Source: Leptolyngbya sp. O-77 (GTDB lineage Bacteria; Cyanobacteriota; Cyanobacteriia; Elainellales; Elainellaceae). From it: a stretch of 64,000 nucleotides of DNA. Position 1 is the stretch's first letter. The number at the start of each line of letters is the position of its first letter. This document shows positions 35,980 through 47,901 of the stretch, piece after piece. Below the pieces are notes generated by a model. That model was not told the DNA's origin and did not search any database. It saw nothing but the letters and a program-made list of their open reading frames with translations. The position numbers and the translations under genes were made by a program. The stretch is taken from positions 3,013,001-3,077,000 of the forward strand of contig NZ_AP017367.1 of assembly GCF_001548395.1 (NCBI RefSeq), given 5' to 3'.

Positions 35980-36438
35980 GGTTTTTCCCCAACCAAACGC
36001 AACATCATCATCGGGCAGACGCAACTCCCACCGCTCTCTACCCAATAGATCCATCCTGGCGCGTCCGATGGCTGAGCGGGCTGATGTTGGGTTAGGGATA
36101 GCCCTACTGATGGGATGGGGAAAGCCGACGTTCAGGAGAGCGGGGGATTTTGAAGTTTGGTTTTCGATTTTGCAGGTTTTGGCTGAATTGCCCGAAGGCA
36201 GAAAGATTGGAAGCTTGTTTGTGAAGCCATTAAAGTATTTTTTTACAAAAAATTCTGTTTTCGATTGTGAAAGCTGTATGAAGCTTGCAGTTCCCGTTAC
36301 ATTTTTTCACGTCCGAGCCAAAAAGAAATCTGTGCCGTCCGCTGCCGCGTACTTGGCGTAGGGATAGCGTCTACAGCGAATCAGCCGTAAAGCGCGGAGA
36401 CAGGTACAGTTTGCACTCTCAACAAGGTGAAAGCGCCC
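35980..36438. other. 459-bp divergent spacer, no gene seen
   Basis: Between the coiled-coil gene and the GspE-like gene. It holds both promoters. AAGGTG (36424-36429) lies about 10 bases before the ATG at 36439 and is the SD for the ATPase gene. No coding frame is convincing. Confidence 0.5.
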
Positions 36439-38168
36439 ATGCAAAACAGCCAATCGGTTTGGCAACAGCTTAAGCAGCAGCAGATCACCTGTGAGCAGGC
36501 GCTTAGTCTGCTGGTGAATCGACAGGGAATTGTGAATTTGCGGCTGCTCGACCCGGAGGTAAGTACCCGGTTTTGGCGAGAGTTTGGCGATTCGCGCAGC
36601 GCTTCCTCCGGGAATCGCACGCAGGTTCCGCCGGTCGTGCCGCTGTTGCTCTGGCGCAACTGCTATTATCTGGGCAGCCCCATTGCGCTGATGCCCGAAG
36701 TGGTGCAGCAAAATGGGGCGATCGCCTCAACGCCAGCATCGAAATCGTCCCCATTGCCGAAAAGAGCTATCGCCAGTGGTATCGCCTGCAAGCCCTCACC
36801 GCCAAGCGCATGAGCAAGTCGGGCGCAATCAACCTGCTGGCCGGACAAGCCGACTCCGAAGACCTGACCGAAGTCGCCGAACTGCACCTGTCGCAAGTCA
36901 GCAACCAGATCGAGCGCATCCGCACGCTGATTGCCAGCGCCCTCCGCAACCGCGCCAGCGACATCCACCTGGAACCCTCTGCCGACGGGCTGGCGGTGCG
37001 GTTTCGCATTGATGGCATTTTGCGACACGTTACCACGCTGCCGCCCGACATCAGCCGCAAAGTCATCGTCGCGCTCAAGGTAATGTGCGAAATGGACATC
37101 GCCGAGAGCCGCCGCCCCCAGGACGGGCGCATTAGCGAAAAATACATGGCTGGGCAGCAAGAAGAAGGACTGGATCTGCGCGTCAGCACGCTGCCCTGTA
37201 TCAGCGGGGTCAAAGGTGAACCTAGCGAAAAGGCGGTGCTGCGTCTATTGCGTCAGCAAAACACGTTCCAGACGATCGCCGATTTGGGCTTTTCGGACAC
37301 GGCGCGGGAGATTTACGAAAGCTGGCTGCGGGAGCCGCAGGGGTTGGTTATCTTCACGGGCCCCACCGGATCGGGCAAGACCAGTACGCTGTATACGAGC
37401 CTGCTGGCGATCGCCACCGAATCCGTCAACATCGTCACCGTCGAAGACCCGGTGGAATACGTCCTCCCCGGCATCACGCAAACCCAGGTGCATGAAGCGG
37501 CCGGTATGACCTTCGCGGCTGGGCTGCGGGCGATTTTGCGGCAAGACCCCGACATCATCATGGTGGGCGAAATCCGCGACAACGAAACCGCCGAAACCGC
37601 CGTCCGCTCTGCGCTCACCGGGCATTTGGTTCTCACCACGCTGCACACCAACGATGCCATCGGCGCGATTCCCCGCCTGCAAGACATCGGCCCCGACCCA
37701 GGGCTGATCAGCGATGCGCTGTTGGGCATTGTGGCTCAGCGCCTCGTCCGCAAGGTCTGTCCCCACTGCGCCGAACCCTACACGCCCACGCCCGCCGACC
37801 TGAAGCTGCTGGGTTTGCGCCCCGACGAGGCAAATCTCCAGGGCTGGAAAAAAGGGCGTGGCTGCGTTCACTGTTTCCAGTCGGGCTATCTGGGGCGCGA
37901 AGCAGTGATCGAGCTGCTGAACGTAGACGACACTGTGCGGCAGATCATCTACGAGGGCAACCTGACGCAACTGCGCCGCTATCTGGCGGAGAGCCAGTTC
38001 GAGTCGTTCCGCGTTGCCGCCATTCAGAAAATCACGCAGGGCATCACCACCGTCGAAGAGGTGCGGCGCGTGCTGCCCCACAGCGCCTTTTTTCGCCCCG
38101 TCGCGCAGCCGATTCCGCCGCTGCCGCCTGCCCGCCACGCCAACGGTTCGCTGCTGAAAACGGGGTGA
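36439..38168 (+). CDS. GspE/PilB-type secretion ATPase, frame-shifted
   Basis: This type II secretion/type IV pilus ATPase energises pilus or pseudopilus assembly. The core shows IASALRNRASDIHLEPSADG, the Walker A GPTGSGKTST, the Asp box VEDPVEY, Walker B ILRQDPDIIMVGEIRDNETA, the His box TGHLVLTTLHTND and a zinc site (CPHC...GCVHC). The first 90 residues (MQNSQSVWQQLKQQQITCEQ) are in another frame; the frames join at 36715-36718 where NGAIA can be read NGDRLNASIEIVPIAEKS after removal of two G. Corrected length is 575 residues. It stands alone, without gspF or gspD. Confidence 0.88.
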
Positions 38169-38176
38169 TGGGAGCC

Positions 38177-38212
38177 AGGGGTTAGGGGTTAGGGGTTGGG
38201 GGTTAGGGGTTA
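38177..38212. repeat. GGGGTTA heptanucleotide repeat
   Basis: Five heptamers GGGGTTA/GGGGTTG just after the ATPase stop, matching the array at 18874-18914. Confidence 0.85.
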
Positions 38213-38269
38213 TAGCAGCCGAAGCGAGAGTTACGACAACGAGAAATCTTGCTAACTTTGAGCAGCCGC

Positions 38270-39487
38270 CTAACGTTCCGTCCTGATCCCTGACCCCTGA
38301 CCCCTGACCCCTGCTATGGGGGTTAGGAGTTGGTTGAGCGTTTGGGTGAAGGTGTCGTGGCCGTAGCGGGCGATCGCCCTTCGTCTTAGCTCGGTGGGCT
38401 GATACAGCAGCGGGTTGGGATACGCGCCCTGCAAAATCTGGATGAGCGTGTGGGCGATCGCCTCCGTATCCGTCGGGTTGACCAGTGCGCCCAGTTCCCC
38501 GTGGGCCAGCGCGTCGATTGCGCCGTCCTGGTTGCCGCCCAGGGCGGGCTTGCCGCAGGCCAGTGCTTCTAGATACACAATGCCAAAGCCTTCGCCCTGG
38601 CTGGGCATGGCAAACACATCGCACAAGTTGTAGTGGTCGCAAAGTTCGGCATCGGGCACAAAGCCCGCCAGCGTGACGCAATCTTGCAGCCCCAGCGCGG
38701 CGATTTTTGCCTCAATGCGGGGGCGATCGCCGCCTTTGCCCACCAGGACGTAATGCACTCGCGGCAGCGCCCGACGAATGCGGGGCAGCGCCTCTAGCAC
38801 TGCGTCGTAACCCTTGTGGCGCGTGCCGCCCACCAGCCGCGCCACCGTCAGCACGATGGGCTGATCCGCCTGCAACCCGTAGCGCTGGAGCAGATAATCG
38901 GGCTTGGGCGCTGGGCGAAATCGCTGTGCGTCGATCGTGCAGGGCAAGAGGGCAACTTTGGCGGGATCGAGCCGCTGTTCGGCAATCAGGCGATCGCGGG
39001 TGTAGCCGCTGATGGACACGATTTGGTTGGCGGCGTGCAGGGCGGCTTTTTGCAGCGGATTTTGCACGTTCCACGCATCAATGCCGTAGACAAAAATCCA
39101 GTAGGGAATGCCCGCCAGTCGCCGCACCATCAGGGCTACGGGCGCGAAGTGCAGGTGGCCACAGAGGATCAGATCTGGGCGATCGCCTAGTGCCGCTGTC
39201 ATCAGGCTTGCGGCAAACCCTGGCGTTTTCAATGCATCGGGCAATGCCCCAAAATAGCGAAAAGTAAGATTAGATAACTTATCCAGGTCGCCATCTCCCG
39301 CCCGATCGCGCTTATTGAAGACGATCGTGTGGCGATGGGGCTGGCTGGCGATCGCCCGCAGCAGATCTTGCAAATAGCGCTGGATGCCGCCCTGAAACTC
39401 GAATAAGTTGGGAACCCAGCAGTGGAGCCGCAATTCTCTTTCTGCGTCAGGCTTCACTTGCGGATAACCCAGTGAAAAATATGCCAA
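38270..39487 (-). CDS. family 4 glycosyltransferase
   Basis: A GT-B enzyme with the donor-site motif MPSQGEGFGIVYLEALACGK (E-x7-E). N-terminal parts include WVPNLFEFQGGIQRYLQDLL and LILCGHLHFAPVALMVRRLA; LLPCTIDAQRFRPAPKPDYL and LVGKGGDRPRIEAKIAALGL follow. It likely builds an exopolysaccharide or glycolipid. The C-terminal GVRGQGSGIRTER is encoded by a captured heptamer repeat. Its ORF start overlaps the end of the methyltransferase gene by 34 bp; a later start is possible. Confidence 0.88.
   Translation of the reverse strand: MAYFSLGYPQVKPDAERELRLHCWVPNLFEFQGGIQRYLQDLLRAIASQPHRHTIVFNKRDRAGDGDLDKLSNLTFRYFGALPDALKTPGFAASLMTAALGDRPDLILCGHLHFAPVALMVRRLAGIPYWIFVYGIDAWNVQNPLQKAALHAANQIVSISGYTRDRLIAEQRLDPAKVALLPCTIDAQRFRPAPKPDYLLQRYGLQADQPIVLTVARLVGGTRHKGYDAVLEALPRIRRALPRVHYVLVGKGGDRPRIEAKIAALGLQDCVTLAGFVPDAELCDHYNLCDVFAMPSQGEGFGIVYLEALACGKPALGGNQDGAIDALAHGELGALVNPTDTEAIAHTLIQILQGAYPNPLLYQPTELRRRAIARYGHDTFTQTLNQLLTPIAGVRGQGSGIRTER
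38283..38312. repeat. CTGACCC heptamer repeat extending the glycosyltransferase gene
   Basis: Four near-identical CTGACCC heptamers (CTGATCC, CTGACCC) overlap the 3' end of the glycosyltransferase gene and encode VRGQGSG on the minus strand. The same heptamers occur in the alpha-mannosidase gene. Confidence 0.85.
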
Positions 39488-40122
39488 AACTTATCTTCGC
39501 CCGTTGCGGTTTTACCTGGATGCGCTTCTTCTTCCAGCATCTCGATGGTGAAGGGTTGCAGCAGCGCCTCGACCTGCGCCCGCGTGTGGTGGGTCATGCG
39601 GTCATAGGCTGCCCAGGAGTCGCGATCGCCAAAGAGCTGCCCGCTCATCCGCCCGCCGGGCCGCAGCGCGTGGGTCAGCGTTTGCCAGAGGGCAGGAAAC
39701 TCGTCGGGTGGGCAAAAGGGCAGACAGAAGCTGGCGTTGATCAAGTCCAGGTTTTCAGGTAAAATAAGTTCCTCAAAGCGCTGCTCGCGGGTTTCCAGAA
39801 GATTTTGAGCAATCGCCGCCTGAAGCTCTGGGCGCGACTGCAAGCGGGCGATCGCCTCCGGCTCGCCATCCATCGCCAACACGCGCCAGCCCCGCCGCAC
39901 CAGTTCTGCCGTGTCGCGCCCTTCGCCACAGCCGATGTCCACCGCAAACCCTGTAAAGCGTTCAAGACCAGCCGTCTCAGCCTCGGCATCAAACAAACTG
40001 AGCGATCGCAACAGCGTTTCTCTCGGCGGGCGACCCTGCATCAGGTCGTAATAATCGCTCCAGGTATGCGGGTTGTCGGCATGACCCACGGGCAAAGGCG
40101 CGGCATCGGGCAAGTTAGCCAT
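39454..40122 (-). CDS. class I SAM-dependent methyltransferase
   Basis: Motif I is VDIGCGEGRDTAELVRRGWR (SAM binding), followed by VLAMDGEPEAIARLQSR and DLINASFCLPFCPPDEFPAL. The 222-residue protein begins MANLPDAAPLPVGHADNPHT. The substrate is unknown. It overlaps the following glycosyltransferase gene, and lies 59 bp after the GH108 gene, suggesting one transcript from argJ onward. Confidence 0.88.
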   Translation of the reverse strand: MANLPDAAPLPVGHADNPHTWSDYYDLMQGRPPRETLLRSLSLFDAEAETAGLERFTGFAVDIGCGEGRDTAELVRRGWRVLAMDGEPEAIARLQSRPELQAAIAQNLLETREQRFEELILPENLDLINASFCLPFCPPDEFPALWQTLTHALRPGGRMSGQLFGDRDSWAAYDRMTHHTRAQVEALLQPFTIEMLEEEAHPGKTATGEDKFWHIFHWVIRK

Positions 40123-40181
40123 AGATTTTCAGCAAGCGGCGTGAACATCCTGGTTATAGCATTGCTGTTCGCGTTGCAGCG

Positions 40182-41153
40182 CTAGTCCTGAATGAGTCTG
40201 AGCAGGTCGTTGTCCCGATTCAGCCAGCGTTGCAGAAGTATGCGCTGGGACGGATCGCGAGTGACGCGGCGATAGCGATAGTCGATGCGGGCCTGGCAGA
40301 GCCGCTGGGCGAGATCGAGATGGGCTGCCTGGGCGATCGCCCGCTGGGTGACGGGGCCAAACACGCGATCTACCCGCAACCCCAGGAGATCTTGCAAAAA
40401 CATTGTCGCGCCGCCCACGCCAAAGCTGACGGCTGTGTCGAAATGGGCGATCGCCAGTGGCCGCTGCATCATGCCGCATCGCGCTGGCTGCCAGTAGAGG
40501 CGTTCATAAATTTCGCGCACCTCGGCTTCAGAAATCCACTGCACGCTTTGCACCGGCAGCCCTTTGCCCTGGCGATAGGCGCGATAGGTGGCGGTGGTAA
40601 TGCCGCAATTTGTCTCGCCGCCGCGATCGGCTGGATGGTTCACATAGCCGCCTTCCCACCGCAGCGTAAAGCGCAGCGCCTCCTGGAAAATTTGCGCTTC
40701 TGTTGGCGCTGTGGGCGCAAGCGACGGGGTTGGACGAGGGACAGCCTGGGGCGGCGGTTGCGAAATGGGCGCAGGCTGGGCGATCGACGTGGGACTGGGC
40801 GCAGGCGTTGGATTGGGTGCAGGCGTTGGCTTGGGTGCAGGTTGGGCGATCGGCGTGGGACTGGTCGCGGGACTGGGCGCAGGCGTTGGCGGGGTGTGAA
40901 CCGTGGGCAGGCTGAGCAGCAGGCTGGCTGACTGGGGCGATAGCTCGTCGGGGACCAGCTTGTGCTTTTCGGTAAAGGCGCGGTACGCAACGTCGGTGGG
41001 GTGATTCCAGTCGCCTGTGGCCGCGCCGACTGTGTACCCAATCCGGTTTAGCGAAGCCTGCACCGACTGCACCAGCGCCCGATTGCTGCGAATCGAGCCA
41101 ATGGCGTAGCTCATCGTGTTGGCGGCGATCGCCCGCAGCGTCAGTCCGTCCAT
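40182..41153 (-). CDS. GH108 lysozyme-like protein with C-terminal peptidoglycan-binding domain
   Basis: The catalytic part is TLRWEGGYVNHPADRGGETN CGIT, with the Glu typical of GH108/TtsA-type muramidases. The C-terminus carries LQDLLGLRVDRVFGPVTQRA IAQAA, a peptidoglycan-binding helix bundle. The N-terminal 85 residues resemble a peptidoglycan-binding module (SVQASLNRIGYTVGAATGDW), and a proline-rich linker with PTPAPNPTPAPSP repeats joins the two. No signal peptide is evident. It lies 13 bp after argJ. Related genes in phages are endolysins; a domesticated origin is possible. Confidence 0.85.
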   Translation of the reverse strand: MDGLTLRAIAANTMSYAIGSIRSNRALVQSVQASLNRIGYTVGAATGDWNHPTDVAYRAFTEKHKLVPDELSPQSASLLLSLPTVHTPPTPAPSPATSPTPIAQPAPKPTPAPNPTPAPSPTSIAQPAPISQPPPQAVPRPTPSLAPTAPTEAQIFQEALRFTLRWEGGYVNHPADRGGETNCGITTATYRAYRQGKGLPVQSVQWISEAEVREIYERLYWQPARCGMMQRPLAIAHFDTAVSFGVGGATMFLQDLLGLRVDRVFGPVTQRAIAQAAHLDLAQRLCQARIDYRYRRVTRDPSQRILLQRWLNRDNDLLRLIQD

Positions 41154-41166
41154 CGTAACCGCCCTT

Positions 41167-42408
41167 CTAGGTCGTGTACTCAGCGTTGATCTTCACATAG
41201 TCATAGCTCAGGTCGCAGCCCCAGGCCATACCCACCCCAGGGCCGCTGCCAATGCTGACAGACACCAGCACCGTATCGGTTTTCAGGTATTCCCCAGCGG
41301 CGGCTTGCTTCATGTAGTTGCTGGCGGCGGGGCGGTCAAACGGCAGCGGCTGCCCGCGATCCATCAGCAAAAAGTCACCCAGCTTCACCTGAAGTTCGCC
41401 CTGGTCAAACGGCACCCCGGCCCGACCCGCAGCGGCAGCGATCCGGCCCCAGTTTGGGTCGCGCCCAAACACCGCCGACTTAAACAGGGACGACCCGGCG
41501 ATTGTGCGGGCTACCTGGCGGGCGGCCGCGTCGTTGGGTGCGCCGCTGACTCGAATTTCCAGCAGGCAGGTTGCGCCTTCGCCATCGCGGGCGATCGCCT
41601 TGGCCATTCGCATACACACCTCCGTCAGCATGGCTTCCAGGCGATCGGCATTGGGGCCCGGCTCAGTGATGGCAGGGGTGCGGGATTCGCCGTTGGCCAG
41701 CGCCAGCAGCGTGTCGTTGGTGCTGGTGTCGCCGTCTACCGTGATTTGGTTAAAGCTCTTGTCGGCGGCGCGGCTCAGCATTTGCTGCCAGAGGTGGGGC
41801 GAAACGGTCGCGTCGCAGGTGACAAACGCCAGCATTGTCGCCATGTTGGGGTGGATCATGCCGGAGCCTTTGCAGATGCCCCCAATCCGCACCGGGCGAC
41901 CGTCCAGCGTCGTTTCCAGCGCCACGCTCTTGGTCACGAGGTCGGTGGTGATAATGGCTTTGGCGGCGGCATCGGAGCCGTCGGGCGTGGCGGCGGCCAC
42001 CAGGCTGGGAATGCCCGTCCGCAGTTGCTCCATGCGGATGCGCTGCCCAATCACGCCCGTCGAAGCCACCAGCACTTGCTCTGCCGGAATGTTCAGCGCC
42101 GCTGCCAAAAGTTGGGCGCTTTCCACCGCATCTTCCCAGCCCTGGGAACCCGTCGCCGCATTCGCCTGACCCGCATTGCACAAAATAGCCCGCGCTGTTG
42201 CTTTCGCCTCTAGCCGCTGACGGCAATAGTCCACGCAGGCCGCCTTCACCTGGCTGGTGGTAAACACCCCAGCGGCGATCGCCTCCACTTCCGAATAAAT
42301 CAGCGCCAAATCCGGCGCACCCGACGGCTTTAGCCCAGCGGCAATGCCCGCCGCCCGATAGCCCTTCGGTGCCGTCACTCCACCCGGAATTTCGTGCCAC
42401 TCAGCCAT
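41167..42408 (-). CDS. argJ: bifunctional glutamate N-acetyltransferase/amino-acid acetyltransferase
   Basis: ArgJ transfers acetyl groups between N-acetylornithine and glutamate in arginine synthesis and also makes N-acetylglutamate. It self-cleaves at a Thr in CKGSGMIHPNMATMLAFVTC, here the T of NMATML. Other parts: GVTAPKGYRAAGIAAGLKPS, LCNAGQANAATGSQGWEDAV, VDGDTSTNDTLLALANG and FGRDPNWGRIAAAAGRAGVP. It has 413 residues and the start MAEWHEIPGG. It heads a four-gene minus-strand group. Confidence 0.96.
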   Translation of the reverse strand: MAEWHEIPGGVTAPKGYRAAGIAAGLKPSGAPDLALIYSEVEAIAAGVFTTSQVKAACVDYCRQRLEAKATARAILCNAGQANAATGSQGWEDAVESAQLLAAALNIPAEQVLVASTGVIGQRIRMEQLRTGIPSLVAAATPDGSDAAAKAIITTDLVTKSVALETTLDGRPVRIGGICKGSGMIHPNMATMLAFVTCDATVSPHLWQQMLSRAADKSFNQITVDGDTSTNDTLLALANGESRTPAITEPGPNADRLEAMLTEVCMRMAKAIARDGEGATCLLEIRVSGAPNDAAARQVARTIAGSSLFKSAVFGRDPNWGRIAAAAGRAGVPFDQGELQVKLGDFLLMDRGQPLPFDRPAASNYMKQAAAGEYLKTDTVLVSVSIGSGPGVGMAWGCDLSYDYVKINAEYTT

Positions 42409-44808
<2,400 letters not shown>

Positions 44809-44968
44809 ACCCGCCGCCCAACCTGACTCGATGCGTGTGCCGCCTGCTACGATTCCATCCATTCTTGCTGCTCCATGCCGCCTGCGCCGATGGACGGCGG
44901 GCATGACTGGTCGTGTGGGGGCGGGTCGGTGGGCAAACGGGCGATACTGCTCCGCAGAGCCAGCGCCA

Positions 44969-46729
44969 ATGCCCACTCGCCGCCTCAGCATTCACACCCC
45001 CAGTAATCGCCGCCCCAAAATTTGGCGGCGGGCCCTGCTATCTGTCCTGTTTGCTGCGCCGCTGACCTTCATCGCCTCACCCCTCCGCGCAGCCGATCGC
45101 GTGCTGGTGTCGCTGGGGCCGTTTGAGCGGTCGATTTCGGTACAGGCGCTGCGGATTTATGCCGAAGAGGGGCGTTTTACTGAAAATTTGCGGGCTTATG
45201 CCAATTCCTACGCCACAGAAGCACAGCTCCAGCAGATCGAGCAACTCCTCAAGGCGCGGCTAGAGCTAAACCTGAGTCCTTGGGCGGTGTCGCAGTTTCT
45301 CTATTCTGACCAGGGCGATTTGCTGCTGCAACGACTGGGCGAAGTCGTCCGCACCGGGTCAAACCTGTCGGGTAAGCAGGCGCTTCGGTCGGCGCTGGTG
45401 CTGGCAGCGGCCGATGGCGAAAACGGGCTAACGCCGCTCAACGTGCTGGAACATTTTCCGGTGGACACGGTGCGAATTGACCTGACCCGCGCCTTTGCCA
45501 TCATTTCCTCGATCGAGCAGTTGGTAAACCAGACCAAACAGGCCATCGATGCGATCGCCCTGATTTCCGAAGACAATGCCCGCCTGGAGCCAGTGGTTTC
45601 CACGTCCCAGATCAATCCGGTGCGTCCCGGCCGCTACACGGTTTCGCTTCAGACCCTCACGCAGGAACAGTTTCGCGGCTGTTTAAGTACCCCCGCCAGT
45701 CTGTATTCCCCTGCGGATCATAGCCTGGTTTATATAGGACGACGCTTTGGCAATCGCCCGCTGGAGGTCGATCTATACCTGCCTGTCGCAGATCGTCAAA
45801 ATCAGCCGCCCAATGCGATGCCGCTGGTGGTCATCTCCCACGGGCTAGGCTCCAATCGTCTCACCTTCAGCTACATTGCTCAACATCTCGCGTCCTATGG
45901 CTTTGCGGTTGCGGTGCCAGAACACCCCGGCAGCAACACCAAACGCCTAGAAGACCTGATCGACGGGATTGTTCGCAACGAAACCGAACCCGCTGAATTT
46001 GTCCAGCGCCCCCAAGACATTACCTGTCTGCTCAACACGCTGGAGCGGGACCCCCGCTTCAAGAACTTGATCGATACCGATCAAGTGGGCGTGGTTGGAC
46101 AGTCGCTCGGTGGCTACACAGCCTTTGCCATCGCGGGCACCCCGATTGATCTCAGTCGGCTAAACCAGGAATGCAAGCTCGATGAAACCCTGAACCTGTC
46201 GCTGCTGCTGCAATGTCGCCTGCAAAACTGGGTGCTGGATTCCAACAACCTGCGCGATCCCAGGGTAAAAGCCATTATCGCCATCAACACCCTGGGCAGC
46301 AGCCTGTTTGGGGAAGAAGGCTATGCGGCGCTGGATGTGCCCACGCTAATCGTTGCCAGCGGAGCCGATACGGTCACCCCTGCGCTGCCGGAGCAAATTA
46401 CGCCCTTTACCTGGCTGACGACACCCCACCGCTATCTGCTGCTGCTGCAAAACGCGACCCACTTTTCCGCGATCGATGTCCCCGCAGAAGACAACGTAGC
46501 GGTTAACCTGCCGCCGGAAATCGTGGGTCCCGATCCGGCGATCGCCCATTACTATCTCCGCACCGTCAGCCTCGCCTTTTTCCAGACCTATCTGAATCAG
46601 GACGAGACCTACCGTCCTTTTCTCAGCGCCCGCTACATCGAGCAACTCCAGGATGATCAGCTACCCCTCAGCATTGTGGAGCGCTTCACCCCGGATCAAC
46701 TCGCTCAGGCGAATGCTCGAAAACCCTAA
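44969..46729 (+). CDS. secreted alpha/beta hydrolase with DUF1400 domain
   Basis: Start MPTRRLSIHTPSNRRPKIWR is preferred; the longer frame from 44786 overlaps ligA. A basic region and a hydrophobic helix ALLSVLFAAPLTFIASPLRA form a signal peptide. DUF1400 follows (SVQALRIYAEEGRFTENLRA). The C-terminal hydrolase has MPLVVISHGLGSNRLTFSYI, VVGQSLGGYTAFAI (Ser nucleophile) and NATHFSAIDV with the likely His. Such proteins are exported lipases/esterases or PHA-depolymerase-like in cyanobacteria; the substrate is unknown. Confidence 0.88.
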   Translation: MPTRRLSIHTPSNRRPKIWRRALLSVLFAAPLTFIASPLRAADRVLVSLGPFERSISVQALRIYAEEGRFTENLRAYANSYATEAQLQQIEQLLKARLELNLSPWAVSQFLYSDQGDLLLQRLGEVVRTGSNLSGKQALRSALVLAAADGENGLTPLNVLEHFPVDTVRIDLTRAFAIISSIEQLVNQTKQAIDAIALISEDNARLEPVVSTSQINPVRPGRYTVSLQTLTQEQFRGCLSTPASLYSPADHSLVYIGRRFGNRPLEVDLYLPVADRQNQPPNAMPLVVISHGLGSNRLTFSYIAQHLASYGFAVAVPEHPGSNTKRLEDLIDGIVRNETEPAEFVQRPQDITCLLNTLERDPRFKNLIDTDQVGVVGQSLGGYTAFAIAGTPIDLSRLNQECKLDETLNLSLLLQCRLQNWVLDSNNLRDPRVKAIIAINTLGSSLFGEEGYAALDVPTLIVASGADTVTPALPEQITPFTWLTTPHRYLLLLQNATHFSAIDVPAEDNVAVNLPPEIVGPDPAIAHYYLRTVSLAFFQTYLNQDETYRPFLSARYIEQLQDDQLPLSIVERFTPDQLAQANARKP

Positions 46730-47234
46730 GTAAAGCTTATCTCAGCTTAATTTGCAGCTTTGCAAACCAGTGATGCACTCACCCCGACTGCTGATGAATT
46801 GTGGCGAATGGCTTCCCGGAGTAAGGACACCACCATCCACAGACAGGTCGTCAGATGGCTACGATGCGCCCAGGGCACCGATTGACCTAGCCAAGCGTTC
46901 AAGGCATCGTAGAGGGGGGAGTTTTTTTCACAGCGTTCATGGTTTTGAGTGGTATCTAAGCTTAGTATGCTGACTCCCCTCTTCTTCCTCAAAGTCCTGA
47001 AACCACCTCGCAGCAGGGTATTCCGGTTCTTAGAGTCAATTTTTGTCAGTCAACCAGGTTTTATTGTTGCGGTACTATGAGAGAAGAAGTAAAGAAGTAT
47101 GAATTCTCTACGCCCTTGATTTAGGAGTGCTTGATTTAAGCGCTAGGTCGTTCTGCTGGACTTTTACTTCTTATTGAAAATGATCTGTATGCTTGTTTTG
47201 CACACTTCTTTCTAGAGACAGTTGGTAAACCGCT
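46730..47234. other. 505-bp spacer with a transposase remnant
   Basis: Between the hydrolase and msrA genes. The left half holds the remnant at 46747-46992; the right half is A/T-rich and shows no gene. Confidence 0.5.
46747..46992 (-). pseudogene. fragment of an IS4-like transposase N-terminus
   Basis: The minus frame has SPLYDALNAWLGQSVPWAHR followed by SHLTTCLWMVVSLLREA, which resembles the N-terminal region of IS4-type transposases (...W...SH...WMV...L...S). The remaining 600+ bp of a transposase are absent and the DDE residues are missing. No terminal inverted repeat was found. It is likely a decayed leftover. Confidence 0.6.
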
Positions 47235-47891
47235 ATGGTGCTATTTGGGTTTGGTAAAAAGCTGGCGCTGCCGACTCCTGAAGAGGCTTTGCCGGGGCGA
47301 TCGCAGCCAATGCAGATTCAAAATCGCCACTTCGTCAACGGCAACCCGCTTCAGCCGCCATTCCCCGACGGGATGGAACTGGCGCTGTTTGGGCTGGGCT
47401 GTTTTTGGGGCGCAGAGCGAAAGTTTTGGCAGCAGGAGGGCGTATACAGCACGTCCGTAGGCTACGCGGCGGGCATCACGCCCAACCCCACTTATCAGGA
47501 AGTGTGCAGCGGTCTGACAGGGCATAACGAAGTCGTGCGCGTCGTGTACAACCCGTCGGTGATTTCCTACGAAGACCTGCTCAAGGTGTTTTGGGAAAGC
47601 CACGACCCCACCCAGGGAATGCGCCAAGGGAATGACGTAGGCACGCAGTATCGCTCTGGAATTTACGTTTATTCTGAAGCCCAGCGGCAAGCCGCCGAAG
47701 CCTCCCTCCAGCGCTATCAGGCTGCTCTCAAAGCGGAAGGCTATGGCAGCATCACCACTGAAATTCTGGATGCGCCAGAGTTCTATTACGCGGAGGACTA
47801 TCACCAGCAGTATCTTGCCAAAAATCCGGGGGGCTATTGCGGACTGGGCGGCACCAAGGTCTGCTACCCACCGACGACCGCCAGTGTATAG
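47235..47891 (+). CDS. msrA: peptide-methionine (S)-S-oxide reductase MsrA
   Basis: MsrA reduces methionine sulfoxide in oxidised proteins. The catalytic Cys 56 lies in [15 protein letters not shown], and [31 protein letters not shown] and [19 protein letters not shown] follow. The N-terminus [20 protein letters not shown] is a cyanobacterial extension. Length 218 residues, complete. It is followed 10 bp later by the rluA start. Confidence 0.95.
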   Translation: MVLFGFGKKLALPTPEEALPGRSQPMQIQNRHFVNGNPLQPPFPDGMELALFGLGCFWGAERKFWQQEGVYSTSVGYAAGITPNPTYQEVCSGLTGHNEVVRVVYNPSVISYEDLLKVFWESHDPTQGMRQGNDVGTQYRSGIYVYSEAQRQAAEASLQRYQAALKAEGYGSITTEILDAPEFYYAEDYHQQYLAKNPGGYCGLGGTKVCYPPTTASV

Positions 47892-47901
47892 CTTGTGAGC
47901 C

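Noticed and set aside
37245..38681. A 478-codon open frame antisense to the GspE-like gene
   Set aside because: It mirrors a strongly conserved ATPase gene; the translation has no family motif and reflects high GC on the non-coding strand.
41116..42213. A 365-codon open frame antisense to argJ
   Set aside because: Shadow of a GC-rich gene; no start context and no recognisable domain.
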